This document shows, piece by piece, positions 8,033-17,166 of a stretch of 22,613 bases of DNA (within the stretch, counting starts at the first letter, position 1; the number at the start of each line of letters is the position of its first letter). Origin of the DNA: Tritrichomonas foetus (lineage: Eukaryota; Parabasalia; Tritrichomonadida; Tritrichomonadidae); the NCBI GenBank assembly GCA_001839685.1, contig MLAK01000764.1:42045-64657 (forward strand), written 5' to 3'. The position numbers were made by a program, and so were the translations under genes. Under the pieces are notes generated by a model, which was not told where the DNA came from, searched no databases, and saw only the letters and a program-made list of their open reading frames with translations.

Positions 8033-11000
8033 ATGAGCACCACTGAAACAGCGAATTCCATGTTTTTTAGCTCAAAAAATGGAATTTCATTGTCTTCATC
8101 TGCTGGTGATAAATATGGCGGTCTTTTTAAGCAATCCTTTTTCAAATCAATAACAAAAGGAGTTGCCTTTCTTTTTGACTACGTTTATTCGGTCGCCCCA
8201 TCATATCCAATTATGCACGCATTTACAACTGTTGTTCGAATTTTACAACTTGCTGGTCCCGCATTTTGCGTGGCTTATGTCAATTTTTGGGAAAACGAAA
8301 AAGAACAATCGCAAACTGTTGTCTTGTATTTATCAATTGCATTTCATTTAATCCCCGTTCAATTCCGGGAGAATGGCGGCTTTTTTTATATAATTATTTA
8401 TATGGTGATTTTTATTATCAGTTTTTTATTAACAGGAATCATGGCGAAAGTTTATCAACAAAGTGCATCAATTCCGAAATTTTTACCAATAATGTTTGCC
8501 ATTTTCTACTCAACTTTTGGATATTTAATGCATCCAATCACTTTTGAGTTAGTTTTTGGCCAATTAAGTCGACTAATTTTCTCAGAATCTTCTTTTGGGA
8601 TTGGTTTATCTATCGGATTAATTATTGTTGTTGTAATTGTTGCGGTTCTATATATGTATCAATTTTTCATATTAATTTCGCAAACATTAACTTTTCGAGA
8701 TGATTCTTTAAAAACATTATGTCCAATAACACAATCCTCCATTTTCATCATAACTATAATAATCACGTCAATTTTATCTGTTGGAGAATATTCTGGGAAA
8801 TCAACACAAGGAATATTTATGATAATTGGTGGACTTTTTTATATTGCTGCTATTCCTATTGGCTTTTGGAATGGTGGCATAATCAATCGTTTTCAATGCT
8901 CTGTTTACGCAGCAACATGCGTTTCTAGTTGTTTATTTTGTTTTGCTGGAGCTGTTACCAACTTATTAAATAAGCAGGCAAGCTTGGCCTACATAGTTGC
9001 TTATTTAATTGTTTGGGTACTCGCTTTAATTGGATCAAATCTCATAATAAAAAAAACGAAAGTGTCACATATTCAAATAATGGATCAAATTCTTGATGAA
9101 ACATCAACATTTGATAATATTAAATCACCCAATAAATTCATGAGTATTGCAGTGACAGGTTTTGAAACTGCCCATCCAGTTTGTTTGAATTTGTCTTTCT
9201 TCAAGCAAGCAACAGAAAAATGGGAGAATAATGGAAGAGTTTGGTATGTCTATGCTAAATTTATTTCAATTTATCCTGAATGTACTCAAGTACTTGGATG
9301 GATTTATCATATGGTGACTACTAATAAAATTAAATCCATCGAAGTTAAAACAATTAAAACAAATTCATTATCAATTGCGAGATTACGTGAAGCTCACTTA
9401 TCTCCTGATTTGAAACAAAAACTATCCAAAGCAATTAAAAAAGTTATTTCTTCAAAGCATAAACTTAGAAATGTTTGGGATCTCGCTATTCAAGGAAATA
9501 CAGGTGAAATGGATAATTCTACTCGCAGAGCTATAAAAGAAATTGAACATACTGATTCTGAAATGCTTCATATTTTACGACAATTTCCTAATAATAGATT
9601 TGTTACAAGAACTTATGCACGATTTTGCCGTGAATTAAAGGCTGATTTAACCAAATCAAATGAGTATATAGAAAAATCAAAGATTCTTCTACGTGGACTA
9701 AACGTTAATTCTGATCAAGCCCATGAAGAAGGAATGAGAACTTTTCGGGCATTACCTCCAATATTAAATGATTTTGCTTTTGCACCACACATTGATACAT
9801 CAACTTCTATAGTTGATATGGATTTTGAAGATGAAGTTTCAGGTGAAATTCAATCACATGACGAAAAATTGATTTTAATTAGTCGAATTGATGATTTAAA
9901 AATTCCGTCAATGACTAACTCAATCAAGATTTCATCACTAATATATTTGATCTTGTTTTTACTTCCAACAATCGTATTAATAGTTCTTGCTCGATCATAT
10001 GTTTCATCATTGTCCAAACCACTTGAACATATTTTTAATATTGCTGAACTTCGTTCACATGTTTTTATGCTTGAGGCTGTGAGTATTCGTAGAATTCATG
10101 AAGTCCTTAAATCAATAGCTCCACCATATATCCCTGATGATGAAGATGCGCCAGTATCTATGGGAAAGGAATGGGAAACATTGAAGCAATTATCACATAT
10201 GGTTAGTTCTGTTGGAAAAACCCTTCAAAATTTGGAATCGTTTAGAGCGACTGAATTTAATGATCCAGAGATTTCTGCGGCGAAATCATTGATGTTTGAT
10301 CCAGATATTCCTTATAACTTTTATACAACACAAGGAACAATAAGTAAAAATATCACAATGCAATCTGCTATTTCTGACTACATGCTTCAACAAACAACAT
10401 TAATTAATGGAAATGAAACAACAATTAACTATTCTGTTTGGACAAGTTCAGTTCTTTTGAATCCATTTTTGAATATTGATGCAGTTCTAACAAGAATGAA
10501 TAATGCAATGACACATGTAAATGCTTATGTTGACAATTATGTCACAAAAAATAATCACCTGTATCAATTAATTATGTATATTGTTGTTGTAGTGACACCA
10601 ATTCTTTATATAATTGTTTACATCCTTCAAATAAAATGGGTGAATAATGATAAGGAACGTGTTTATTCCTGTTTGACAGCATTACCAAAAAATGTTGTTT
10701 CAACTCTAGCTGAAAACTTGCGTGTATTGAAAAATGATGCAGAAAATTCCTCAACTAATGGAAACAACAATACAGAAGTTAACAAACAAGAAGACAATAT
10801 CTTAAAAACATTTTTCAGTGGAGGTTCAAATACATCAATGAAAGCATTTGATATCATTGTAATAACAATATGCATGGTTATTAGTTTAGCTATGCACCTT
10901 CTTGTTGAAATCTTTATAGTAAACTTATTTATTGAACTTGGTGATGTTCTTCGTCGAAACAGCCCGCATATTGATAATATCCATGGTGCTAATGCAATGA

Positions 11001-12775
11001 TTTTTGCAGCACAAATGATGGTTTACATGATGATGGTTGAAGATGGAGTTATTCCACTTGTTAACAAAGCTTTAGCCGTAATCATTTATACATCTGATAT
11101 TGTCCGAGTAACTGATTATTTGCACAATGCTAGATATGGAAAAGGTACAGAGAACGACACGCCTTATCGTTACTTCATGGATGCAATTAGTTCAACAGTC
11201 GATTTATTAAATTGTACAGATCCTACAAAGATTCCAAAAAATTTCCTCCAGTATGCACGTTGTATGGAACCTGATAGCATTGCATTGAGTTTCCAACCTC
11301 TGTGGAATTCCCAAATATTCAAGTACAGTACCAATGAAAATGTTACAAAACTTTCGCATACAGATGAATTAACTGGAGTTTGGTATCTTCTTATAAAATG
11401 GGTCTATGATAAATTCCTATATCAAATTATTCTAACATTAATTAATCTAATTGACCAAACTTTACTTGAATCAGTTGAAAATCAACAATTTTACATTATC
11501 ATTTTCACAGCTATTGGATTAGTCTCCATTTTAATTCTCATAATTTTAAATATTTCCATTAATCATCACCTAAAGAATGTTTTAAAACTGTTGCTTCATG
11601 TCCCGAGTCAATATGTGCTGAATACAACTCGAATTATGGAAATATTGGATGGTAATTTCAATCAAAACAAATTAGAAAATAAGATTCGTGATATTGAATT
11701 CTTCCATGATGTAGTGAAACATTTACCAGATATTGTTATTGTATTTAATGCTGAGCATAAAATTGAAAACGTTAATGAATCTATCACTAGTTTACTTGGT
11801 ATTGATAAAAATGATGTCATTGGTAAAACGGCGAGTGAATTATTTGATTCCCGCTGGTCAGGTGAACTTTGTCGAGTTTTATCACCAACAATGGTTGTTA
11901 ATAACTCTAATAATAATCATAATAATTTTGTCCATAATCCGAAAAAGAATGATATTAAATGTAATACTGATGATACACAAGATATTATTAGATTTACAAA
12001 AAATGATGAATTGATAACTTTAGAAGCTGTTGTACATTTCATCAGTAATCAAAAAGTTATCGTAATGAGTGATAAAACACAAACTGTTCGATATAACACT
12101 CTAATTAACGAAGAAAAATCTAAAAGTGATTTCTTATTAAGTTCAATTTTACCCTTTTCACTTGTTAAAAGAGTTCAAAATGGCGAAGAAAATATTTCTT
12201 TTGGTGTTCAGTCAGCAACAATTGTGTTTATGGATATAGTTTCATTTACACCATGGTGTGGATCACTTCCAGCATCACAAGTAATGAGTACATTAAACCT
12301 ATTATTCAAGAAATTTGATGCAAACTGCGGAAAATATACCACAATGACGAAAATTAAATGTATTGGTGATTGTTATATGGCTGCAGGTGGAATTTTTGCA
12401 GAAATTAACAAGCCCGTCGAACATGCACGTGAAGTAGTTTCTTTTGGACTTGATTCAATTAATTCTGTTAAAGAGTTAAATCAAGAAATTAATGAAAGCA
12501 TTAAAATTAGAGTTGGTGTAAATGTTGGTGGACCCCTTGTTGCTGGTGTTTTGGGAATTGGAAAACCAACATTTGAAATTTTGGGACCTGCAATCAACAT
12601 GGCTCAACAAATGGAACATCATGGTGTTCCAATGCAGGTTCATATATCAAGACTTGTTTACGAATTAATTTATGGTGGAACTTTTATTATAAAGGAAAGA
12701 GGTCCTCTTGAAGTTAAAGGTGGAACAGTAACTACATATTTAGTAATTCCAGAAGATGACGAGGAAGCAAAATGA
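8033..12775 (+). CDS. Multi-pass membrane class III nucleotide cyclase with PAS domain
   Basis: 1580 residues. An N-terminal block of about nine membrane helices (roughly 65-340) is followed by a long cytosolic region (about 345-635). A second membrane part has helices near 638-661, 843-867, 936-965 and 1152-1178, with large loops between. A PAS-like domain (about 1222-1345) and a linker helix lead to the class III cyclase domain (about 1385-1575). Metal-binding aspartates are D1401 (FMDIVSFT) and D1446 (KCIGDCY). The base-selecting positions are K1442 and E1515, and the ribose-binding Asn is N1522; Lys with an acidic partner favours ATP over GTP, so the likely product is cAMP. The transition-state Arg of animal cyclases is replaced by Gln (Q1526). 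One catalytic domain is present, so it should act as a homodimer. Multi-pass cyclases of this kind form large families in trichomonads. What it senses is unknown. Confidence 0.9.
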   Translation: MSTTETANSMFFSSKNGISLSSSAGDKYGGLFKQSFFKSITKGVAFLFDYVYSVAPSYPIMHAFTTVVRILQLAGPAFCVAYVNFWENEKEQSQTVVLYLSIAFHLIPVQFRENGGFFYIIIYMVIFIISFLLTGIMAKVYQQSASIPKFLPIMFAIFYSTFGYLMHPITFELVFGQLSRLIFSESSFGIGLSIGLIIVVVIVAVLYMYQFFILISQTLTFRDDSLKTLCPITQSSIFIITIIITSILSVGEYSGKSTQGIFMIIGGLFYIAAIPIGFWNGGIINRFQCSVYAATCVSSCLFCFAGAVTNLLNKQASLAYIVAYLIVWVLALIGSNLIIKKTKVSHIQIMDQILDETSTFDNIKSPNKFMSIAVTGFETAHPVCLNLSFFKQATEKWENNGRVWYVYAKFISIYPECTQVLGWIYHMVTTNKIKSIEVKTIKTNSLSIARLREAHLSPDLKQKLSKAIKKVISSKHKLRNVWDLAIQGNTGEMDNSTRRAIKEIEHTDSEMLHILRQFPNNRFVTRTYARFCRELKADLTKSNEYIEKSKILLRGLNVNSDQAHEEGMRTFRALPPILNDFAFAPHIDTSTSIVDMDFEDEVSGEIQSHDEKLILISRIDDLKIPSMTNSIKISSLIYLILFLLPTIVLIVLARSYVSSLSKPLEHIFNIAELRSHVFMLEAVSIRRIHEVLKSIAPPYIPDDEDAPVSMGKEWETLKQLSHMVSSVGKTLQNLESFRATEFNDPEISAAKSLMFDPDIPYNFYTTQGTISKNITMQSAISDYMLQQTTLINGNETTINYSVWTSSVLLNPFLNIDAVLTRMNNAMTHVNAYVDNYVTKNNHLYQLIMYIVVVVTPILYIIVYILQIKWVNNDKERVYSCLTALPKNVVSTLAENLRVLKNDAENSSTNGNNNTEVNKQEDNILKTFFSGGSNTSMKAFDIIVITICMVISLAMHLLVEIFIVNLFIELGDVLRRNSPHIDNIHGANAMIFAAQMMVYMMMVEDGVIPLVNKALAVIIYTSDIVRVTDYLHNARYGKGTENDTPYRYFMDAISSTVDLLNCTDPTKIPKNFLQYARCMEPDSIALSFQPLWNSQIFKYSTNENVTKLSHTDELTGVWYLLIKWVYDKFLYQIILTLINLIDQTLLESVENQQFYIIIFTAIGLVSILILIILNISINHHLKNVLKLLLHVPSQYVLNTTRIMEILDGNFNQNKLENKIRDIEFFHDVVKHLPDIVIVFNAEHKIENVNESITSLLGIDKNDVIGKTASELFDSRWSGELCRVLSPTMVVNNSNNNHNNFVHNPKKNDIKCNTDDTQDIIRFTKNDELITLEAVVHFISNQKVIVMSDKTQTVRYNTLINEEKSKSDFLLSSILPFSLVKRVQNGEENISFGVQSATIVFMDIVSFTPWCGSLPASQVMSTLNLLFKKFDANCGKYTTMTKIKCIGDCYMAAGGIFAEINKPVEHAREVVSFGLDSINSVKELNQEINESIKIRVGVNVGGPLVAGVLGIGKPTFEILGPAINMAQQMEHHGVPMQVHISRLVYELIYGGTFIIKERGPLEVKGGTVTTYLVIPEDDEEAK

Positions 12776-13176
12776 AACCTTCTATCTTTGTTATTAATAA
12801 ATTTTTTTTCTGTATTTGTTTTAATGTCATTTGCCTTAATAATGATTAGTTAGAGGATAATTAAGGAAAATTACTTACAGTGATTGTTAGATTGATGAGG
12901 TAGTTAAATTGAATCAATAATATTTGATGTGAGTAGTGTAAGTTAGAAGGAAAAAAAATTGATCAGAATATGAGTGTATAGTGAACTAAATTACGTGAAA
13001 AGTTAATGCGAAATAATCATTCAATAAAGGCTCAATAAATGTATGACATTGATTTGTGTGCATGCAAAGAAGTGGTATTTGAATATAAATCCATCATGAA
13101 GTGAATTTTAAGAGTATCAAAGTGGGAAGGATCATAATCCTTTACTTAACAGCAAACTAAATTTATAAGGATGTGA
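12776..13176. other. AT-rich spacer between cyclase and tRNA
   Basis: TAAA occurs about 20 bases after the cyclase stop (TTATTAATAAAT) and is the likely polyadenylation signal. I see no other gene or repeat here. Confidence 0.5.
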
Positions 13177-13258
13177 GGTACTTTGGCCGAGTGGTCTAAG
13201 GCGTCGGATTTAAGCCCCGATACCGAGAGGTGCGTGGGTTCGAACCCCACAGGTACCA
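13177..13258 (+). tRNA. tRNA-Leu (anticodon UAA)
   Basis: 82 bases folding as a class II tRNA. The acceptor stem is GGTACTT with AGGTACC (one U-G pair), the D stem GCC/GGC, the anticodon arm at 13204-13220 with loop TTTAAGC and anticodon TAA at 13211-13213. The long variable arm is ACC-GAGA-GGT and the T arm GTGGG-TTCGAAC-CCCAC. The discriminator base is A, as in leucine tRNAs. CCA is not encoded. Internal A and B boxes (TGGCCGAGTGG and GGTTCGAAC) are present and there is no intron. The last anticodon-stem pair is an A-C mismatch. Confidence 0.96.
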
Positions 13259-13267
13259 TTTTTTTTT
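13259..13267 (+). terminator. RNA polymerase III terminator
   Basis: Nine T residues directly follow the discriminator base of tRNA-Leu, the standard Pol III stop signal. Confidence 0.85.
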
Positions 13268-13525
13268 CTTATTTCTTCTAAAGATCTGTTCCAAAAAGAA
13301 ATCCAATTTAAAATATATGATATCAGAATTATTATCTTAAATCATACTTGTTTCCAATCAGAAAAATATTGTTAAACAAAAAACAAACATTTGGAAATGA
13401 ATTTTATAATTTTATAAAAATTTATCTACAATTTCCTCAGAACCATTTTTGATCATAAACAAAGCCAATACATCGAAATCATAAGCAAAAGTAAATGCGA
13501 GTCTCTCTCATTTCTTTCGATCTTT

Positions 13526-14698
13526 TCAATTTTGTTTTTGTGGGCTTGGTGGAGTATAGGTATCCTGGCCGTCTGTGATCCAGTCGAGTGTAAGTGTCGT
13601 GAGGACCATGTTGCATCCTGCTCCTACTGTGTTATCAATGCTTTTTTCCCAATAAACATAAATAAGACCTGTTGCTGGATCAAAAGTGACGCTTGAATAA
13701 ATTGCCCAGCTGCCATATATTACTTTCTTCACTGGCCAGGTGTTTCCCTCATCATATGAAATCATGATTGTCAGATTCTTCCGATCTGCAGATCCAGTCC
13801 CAGAATAGAGTAAAGTATGAATTAAGCGATCTTTGTCGTATCCATCTTTTGTTGAAGTGTAACGAATGAGGTCGCCATTGCAAGCAGGATCTTTTACTTC
13901 AGGATGGTTCCATTCCTTTCCCCAAGTAACTCCACCATCATTGGAAATAATAAAAGCACGATTCGGTCTCCTTCTGACGCTCATCAAAACCGAGCCATTA
14001 TTCAATTCAACCAATTTCGATTCATCACCCGCGTGCGTTGCACCATAAGTGCTCATTGTCCAGGTCTTTCCATGATCATCTGAATACACAACATAAACAG
14101 ATAAAGAATTGGTGGTCTTTGGTCGAACAACAGCAGCAACTAATAAACGTCCGCTTCTGAGCTGCAAGCCGTTTCCTGATGAAAGGAAAAGGGACTTGTA
14201 ATTTTTGCGGACTGGATCTGTGCATCGCTCTCCGTAGAGCATCGCGGTAATATCTTCCATGTCGGACCACGTATGTCCGTTATCATAGGAAACACAATAA
14301 TACAGGTGCTGAGAATTATCCCATTTGCTCGATGATTCAAAAGTCCCTTGGTTTCCTGTAAACATGCAAAATATTGCACCAATTTGTCTGTCAACGATAA
14401 GGAGAGGGTCGCCATAACCCTTTGGATCCGATTTTCCTGGGGTGATCGTTTGCGCAGGTGACCAGGTGAGGCCGCCGTCTTCGCTGTATTGAATAACAAC
14501 GTCAATCTTCCGTGGAAGGTCTAATATTGATTCCCACCTTTTGTCTGTGGCCGTGACAAGGGTTTTATTATCGGGCGCGAGAACGATTGCTGGAATTCGG
14601 TAAAACTGGGACCCCCCGTCAGCTTTCTTGATGAGGAGCTTTTCTGTTGGCTCTGTGATTTCTGAGAGAGCAAAGGAAAAGAGAAAATACCAAAGCAT
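13526..14698 (-). CDS. Secreted sialidase (exo-alpha-sialidase, GH33)
   Basis: 390 residues, the size of small bacterial and protist sialidases. A short signal peptide (MLWYFLFSFALS) and no membrane helix predict secretion. It should remove terminal sialic acids from host or mucin glycans. The active site is complete by motif: R34 in YRIP, R54, the acid/base D60, E231 in LVEL, an Arg at 242-244, R306, the nucleophile Y334 in IYSSV and E351. Five Asp-box repeats (S-x-D-x-G-x-T-W form) are visible, including YSEDGGLTW, SYDNGHTW, YSDDHGKTW, SNDGGVTW and SYDEGNTW. The gene is clearly more GC-rich than its surroundings (34 of 60 G/C at 14401-14460, against 21 of 60 at 16081-16140 in the sirtuin), which could mean codon bias from high expression or lateral transfer. 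It is convergent with the tRNA. Confidence 0.94.
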   Translation of the reverse strand: MLWYFLFSFALSEITEPTEKLLIKKADGGSQFYRIPAIVLAPDNKTLVTATDKRWESILDLPRKIDVVIQYSEDGGLTWSPAQTITPGKSDPKGYGDPLLIVDRQIGAIFCMFTGNQGTFESSSKWDNSQHLYYCVSYDNGHTWSDMEDITAMLYGERCTDPVRKNYKSLFLSSGNGLQLRSGRLLVAAVVRPKTTNSLSVYVVYSDDHGKTWTMSTYGATHAGDESKLVELNNGSVLMSVRRRPNRAFIISNDGGVTWGKEWNHPEVKDPACNGDLIRYTSTKDGYDKDRLIHTLLYSGTGSADRKNLTIMISYDEGNTWPVKKVIYGSWAIYSSVTFDPATGLIYVYWEKSIDNTVGAGCNMVLTTLTLDWITDGQDTYTPPSPQKQN

Positions 14699-14709
14699 GA
14701 AGATATTTG

Positions 14710-14715
14710 AAGTGA
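14710..14715 (-). promoter_or_regulatory. Initiator-like motif of the sialidase gene
   Basis: On the minus strand TCACTT matches TCAYW. The predicted +1 A at 14713 is 15 bases before the ATG at 14698. Confidence 0.5.
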
Positions 14716-15330
14716 GAAAAAAAAATCAATAGAGAAAACAATACAAATTAGAATGTAAGCCAAAACAAAGCATTGAGTTTACTTATATTAATTAGTTATT
14801 TACTATCAAAAAATATGAGGTGATTTTAAAAAGCATTTTTTGTTTCCTCATATTGTCGAATAAACGGTCGCTATCAAAAGAGTGATAAACTTTTGGAAAG
14901 ATATATCTATTGACAAATCATTATTAAAATTATTTATTGTTTGTTTTCTTCTTTTACTGAATCTTCAAATTGTTTTAAACAGAAACCCTTTTTATTGGTG
15001 TAATCTTAAAACATTTAATATAATTCATCGTATTTAATTTATGAGTTGTTAATGAAACAATGATGGTTTTATTTTTGTGATATCATATGTTGAATCAGTT
15101 GTATTTAATTCTTTTGTAAAATTTTAAATTGGTTCTATTAATTTTAATTCTATTATGATTAATTAAATTTTGCCAAAATTTAGTATATTATAATATGAAT
15201 TTTTTGATATGTGTTCTTCCAAATTATGAAGAAGGACCCATCCTTTTTATTATTTTGGGTAAAAATGTTTCTTACTCTGACAAAAAAGAAATTGTTTCAC
15301 CGAAAAGAGATCCTTGTCAATGAATTTTAA
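14716..15330. other. AT-rich spacer upstream of the sialidase
   Basis: No coding frame or convincing repeat is seen. It contains the upstream region of the sialidase (minus strand) and long T-rich tracts. Confidence 0.5.
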
Positions 15331-15415
15331 TTTAGGGATTGCGCGTATATCCAGGGTTTGAGAAAATCCTAATAAACTAGATATCTTTCGATAGCTGAGA
15401 AACCCCCGTCCTAAG
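15331..15415 (+). ncRNA. Candidate structured RNA, weak
   Basis: A locally GC-richer block in AT-rich spacer contains three nested inverted repeats. 15331-15337 (TTTAGGG, starting at 15331) pairs with 15409-15415 (TCCTAAG), 15354-15359 (GGGTTT) with 15400-15405 (AAACCC), and 15378-15385 with 15390-15397 around a TTTC loop. Wobble pairs favour the plus strand. The arms are short and the internal loops very uneven, so this may be chance. No known RNA family is recognised. Confidence 0.2.
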
Positions 15416-15467
15416 TATGCAAGAAGTTATATATACTTTTATATAAAATATGTTAATAATAGTACCA

Positions 15468-16499
15468 TCAGATGTTATCTGGATTATAAATGTCTTGGAG
15501 TTCTCTTTCCCATCCCAATTTTATTATCAACTCTTTCACAGTTTCTTGACAATCACCACCATAAAAAACATCTCTTTGGTTCAGTTTGTGACCAAATTTG
15601 AATAATCCTTTTCCTTTAGATTTTTCATAAACAACGGAATTACCGCACGGATCAGTTGTTCTTCGCAGAACTTCATCGTATGTGGCAACTATTTCTTTAT
15701 TCAATAAAAGGCGTGGGACATTTCTATGAGCGAGTGCTATAGAATCGCAAAAAGGTGACACTTTCAATGATGATCCAATTACAATTAATAAATCGCATTT
15801 CTTAAAATCTTTTTTACGATATGTCTGAAACTTGATTGGAAGATCTTCACCAAAAAGAACAACATTTGGCTTAATGACACCATTGCAAGATGGACAACGT
15901 GAAACTTCTCCTTTACTGATTGTATCATAAAACTCTTTAAGTTGATATTTCTTTCGACATTCAAAACATGTTCCGGTATCAAATGATCCATGTGCTTCTA
16001 CAACTAAATCACTACTTAAACCTGCAGCTTTTTCAAGACCATCAATGTTTTGTGTATAAACTCGTGTTAAAAGACCATGTTTTTCTAACAATACTGGCAA
16101 ATGATGAGCAAGTGTTGGTTTGTATAAACCAGGAAGTTGATTTTTGGCTACTTGAAAGAATGGTTCAGGTGTTTCTCGAACAAAATTAACTTCGAATATT
16201 CTTTCTGGATAAGGAAGGTTGTATTGCTTAAGATTGTCATAAAGCCCTGTTCCTGGTGATCGAAAATCAGGGATTCCTGCAGCACATGAGATTCCAGCAC
16301 CTTGTAATATGATTATATTTTTGGCATGACCATTTTTGATGTATGAAACTATTCCATCCAAATCTAAACTTGGTAAATTCTTGATTGGGTCTTTTAAAGT
16401 TGGTTTACCTAGATTCGGTTTTCTAAGTGTTTTTTCGAGTTCTTCTTCCTCACATTCGACTTTAGAATCGAATTCTAGATTTTCTTCTTCTTCTTGCAT
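15468..16499 (-). CDS. Class I sirtuin, NAD-dependent protein deacylase (SIR2/SIRT2-like)
   Basis: 343 residues. An acidic N-terminus (about 1-40) precedes the sirtuin fold. NAD-binding motifs are GAGIS (67-71) followed by AGIPDFRS, and TQNID (149-153). The catalytic base is H170 in EAHGSF. Zinc ligands are C178, C181, C202 and C205. VVLFGE and IGSSLKV (241-247) are the remaining signature motifs, and motif spacing fits SIRT1-3 type enzymes. It should remove acetyl groups from lysines of histones, tubulin or other proteins using NAD. There is no signal or targeting sequence, so nuclear or cytosolic. No residue needed for activity is missing. A TCATTT initiator-like motif lies 11 bases upstream of the ATG. 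Confidence 0.95.
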   Translation of the reverse strand: MQEEEENLEFDSKVECEEEELEKTLRKPNLGKPTLKDPIKNLPSLDLDGIVSYIKNGHAKNIIILQGAGISCAAGIPDFRSPGTGLYDNLKQYNLPYPERIFEVNFVRETPEPFFQVAKNQLPGLYKPTLAHHLPVLLEKHGLLTRVYTQNIDGLEKAAGLSSDLVVEAHGSFDTGTCFECRKKYQLKEFYDTISKGEVSRCPSCNGVIKPNVVLFGEDLPIKFQTYRKKDFKKCDLLIVIGSSLKVSPFCDSIALAHRNVPRLLLNKEIVATYDEVLRRTTDPCGNSVVYEKSKGKGLFKFGHKLNQRDVFYGGDCQETVKELIIKLGWERELQDIYNPDNI

Positions 16500-16506
16500 G
16501 AGAAAA

Positions 16507-16512
16507 AAATGA
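16507..16512 (-). promoter_or_regulatory. Initiator-like motif of the sirtuin gene
   Basis: TCATTT on the minus strand with predicted +1 A at 16510, 11 bases before the ATG at 16499. Confidence 0.5.
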
Positions 16513-16549
16513 ACTGAAAGAAAAGAAATAGTGTGCCACTTTTTTGAAA

Positions 16550-16846
16550 TTTCAAAATTTTGCTCACTTTTTCAATTAATTTTAGTGTCACTTCATATTG
16601 GATATTTTTTGCAAGAATTATTAATAATAATTTATTATTTATTCATCTTCTTAATTTGCCTATCATTAATCTACTATTATGATTTACTTCGAAATTCTAA
16701 ATTTTTCATTTTTAGAGAATGAAATGATATTCCAGCACCTTGCAATCTCGAAGAATCTCTTTGATCCTCGACCATCTTGATGAAGAAGGTCGATGTATAT
16801 CTAGTTCCCCATGAAATTTTAGAAAAAAAGTGAGCAAAATTTGAAA
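16550..16846. repeat. Inverted-repeat unit enclosing a sirtuin-like scrap
   Basis: The left arm (16550-16572, contains AATTTTGCTCACTTTTT) is the reverse complement of the right arm (16825-16846, contains AAAAAGTGAGCAAAATTT) apart from one missing base over 22-23. About 250 bases lie between. On the minus strand inside, 16859-16677 is an open frame with a segment FIKMVEDQ, then LQGAGIS, which parallels YIKNGHAK, then LQGAGIS, in the adjacent sirtuin. The rest of the frame is not sirtuin-like. It could be a small mobile unit or a local inverted duplication; no target duplication is evident. Confidence 0.45.
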
Positions 16847-17145
16847 ATAACCCTTCCAATTTTCTTCACCATGAAATTTTTTAAAAATTGATATATCAAT
16901 TTGTCGTTTTTCTAATAATTTATCTAAGATTACTTTTTTGTGTCACATACCAGGTGAGATGAATAATATTAAACAATTAGATTTTTTTATGTGATTTAAA
17001 CGAAATCGACTCGACAACATTTAAGGGTTGTCTAACCGCCAACAAAAAATTAAATAGTTTATTAAAAATTTGTATGATTTCCCAAAATCATATTCAAATC
17101 TGTCGAATAGGCATTAAAATTTCCAATTGGAAAAGTTTTGATCTT

Positions 17146-17155
17146 TCACTTCATT
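17146..17155 (+). promoter_or_regulatory. Extended initiator-like motif of the unknown 138-residue gene
   Basis: TCACTTCATT, the same ten bases as upstream of the subtilisin gene. The second core has +1 A at 17153, 14 bases before ATG 17167. This supports 17167 as the start rather than the upstream in-frame ATG at 17074. Confidence 0.5.
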
Positions 17156-17166
17156 TTTTGGTGGAA

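Noticed and set aside
14076..14505. Other-frame ORFs over the sialidase
   Set aside because: They are shadows caused by the GC-richer composition of the sialidase gene; they have no motifs.
15300..15425. Spliceosomal RNA on the minus strand, from ATACTTA and GATCTCTTTTCGG
   Set aside because: Only 7-10 bases resemble U1 and U2 starts and the following sequence does not match either RNA.
16531..16722. Plus-strand hydrophobic ORF of 63 codons
   Set aside because: It is made of T-rich sequence overlapping the inverted-repeat arm and has no start signal or family features.
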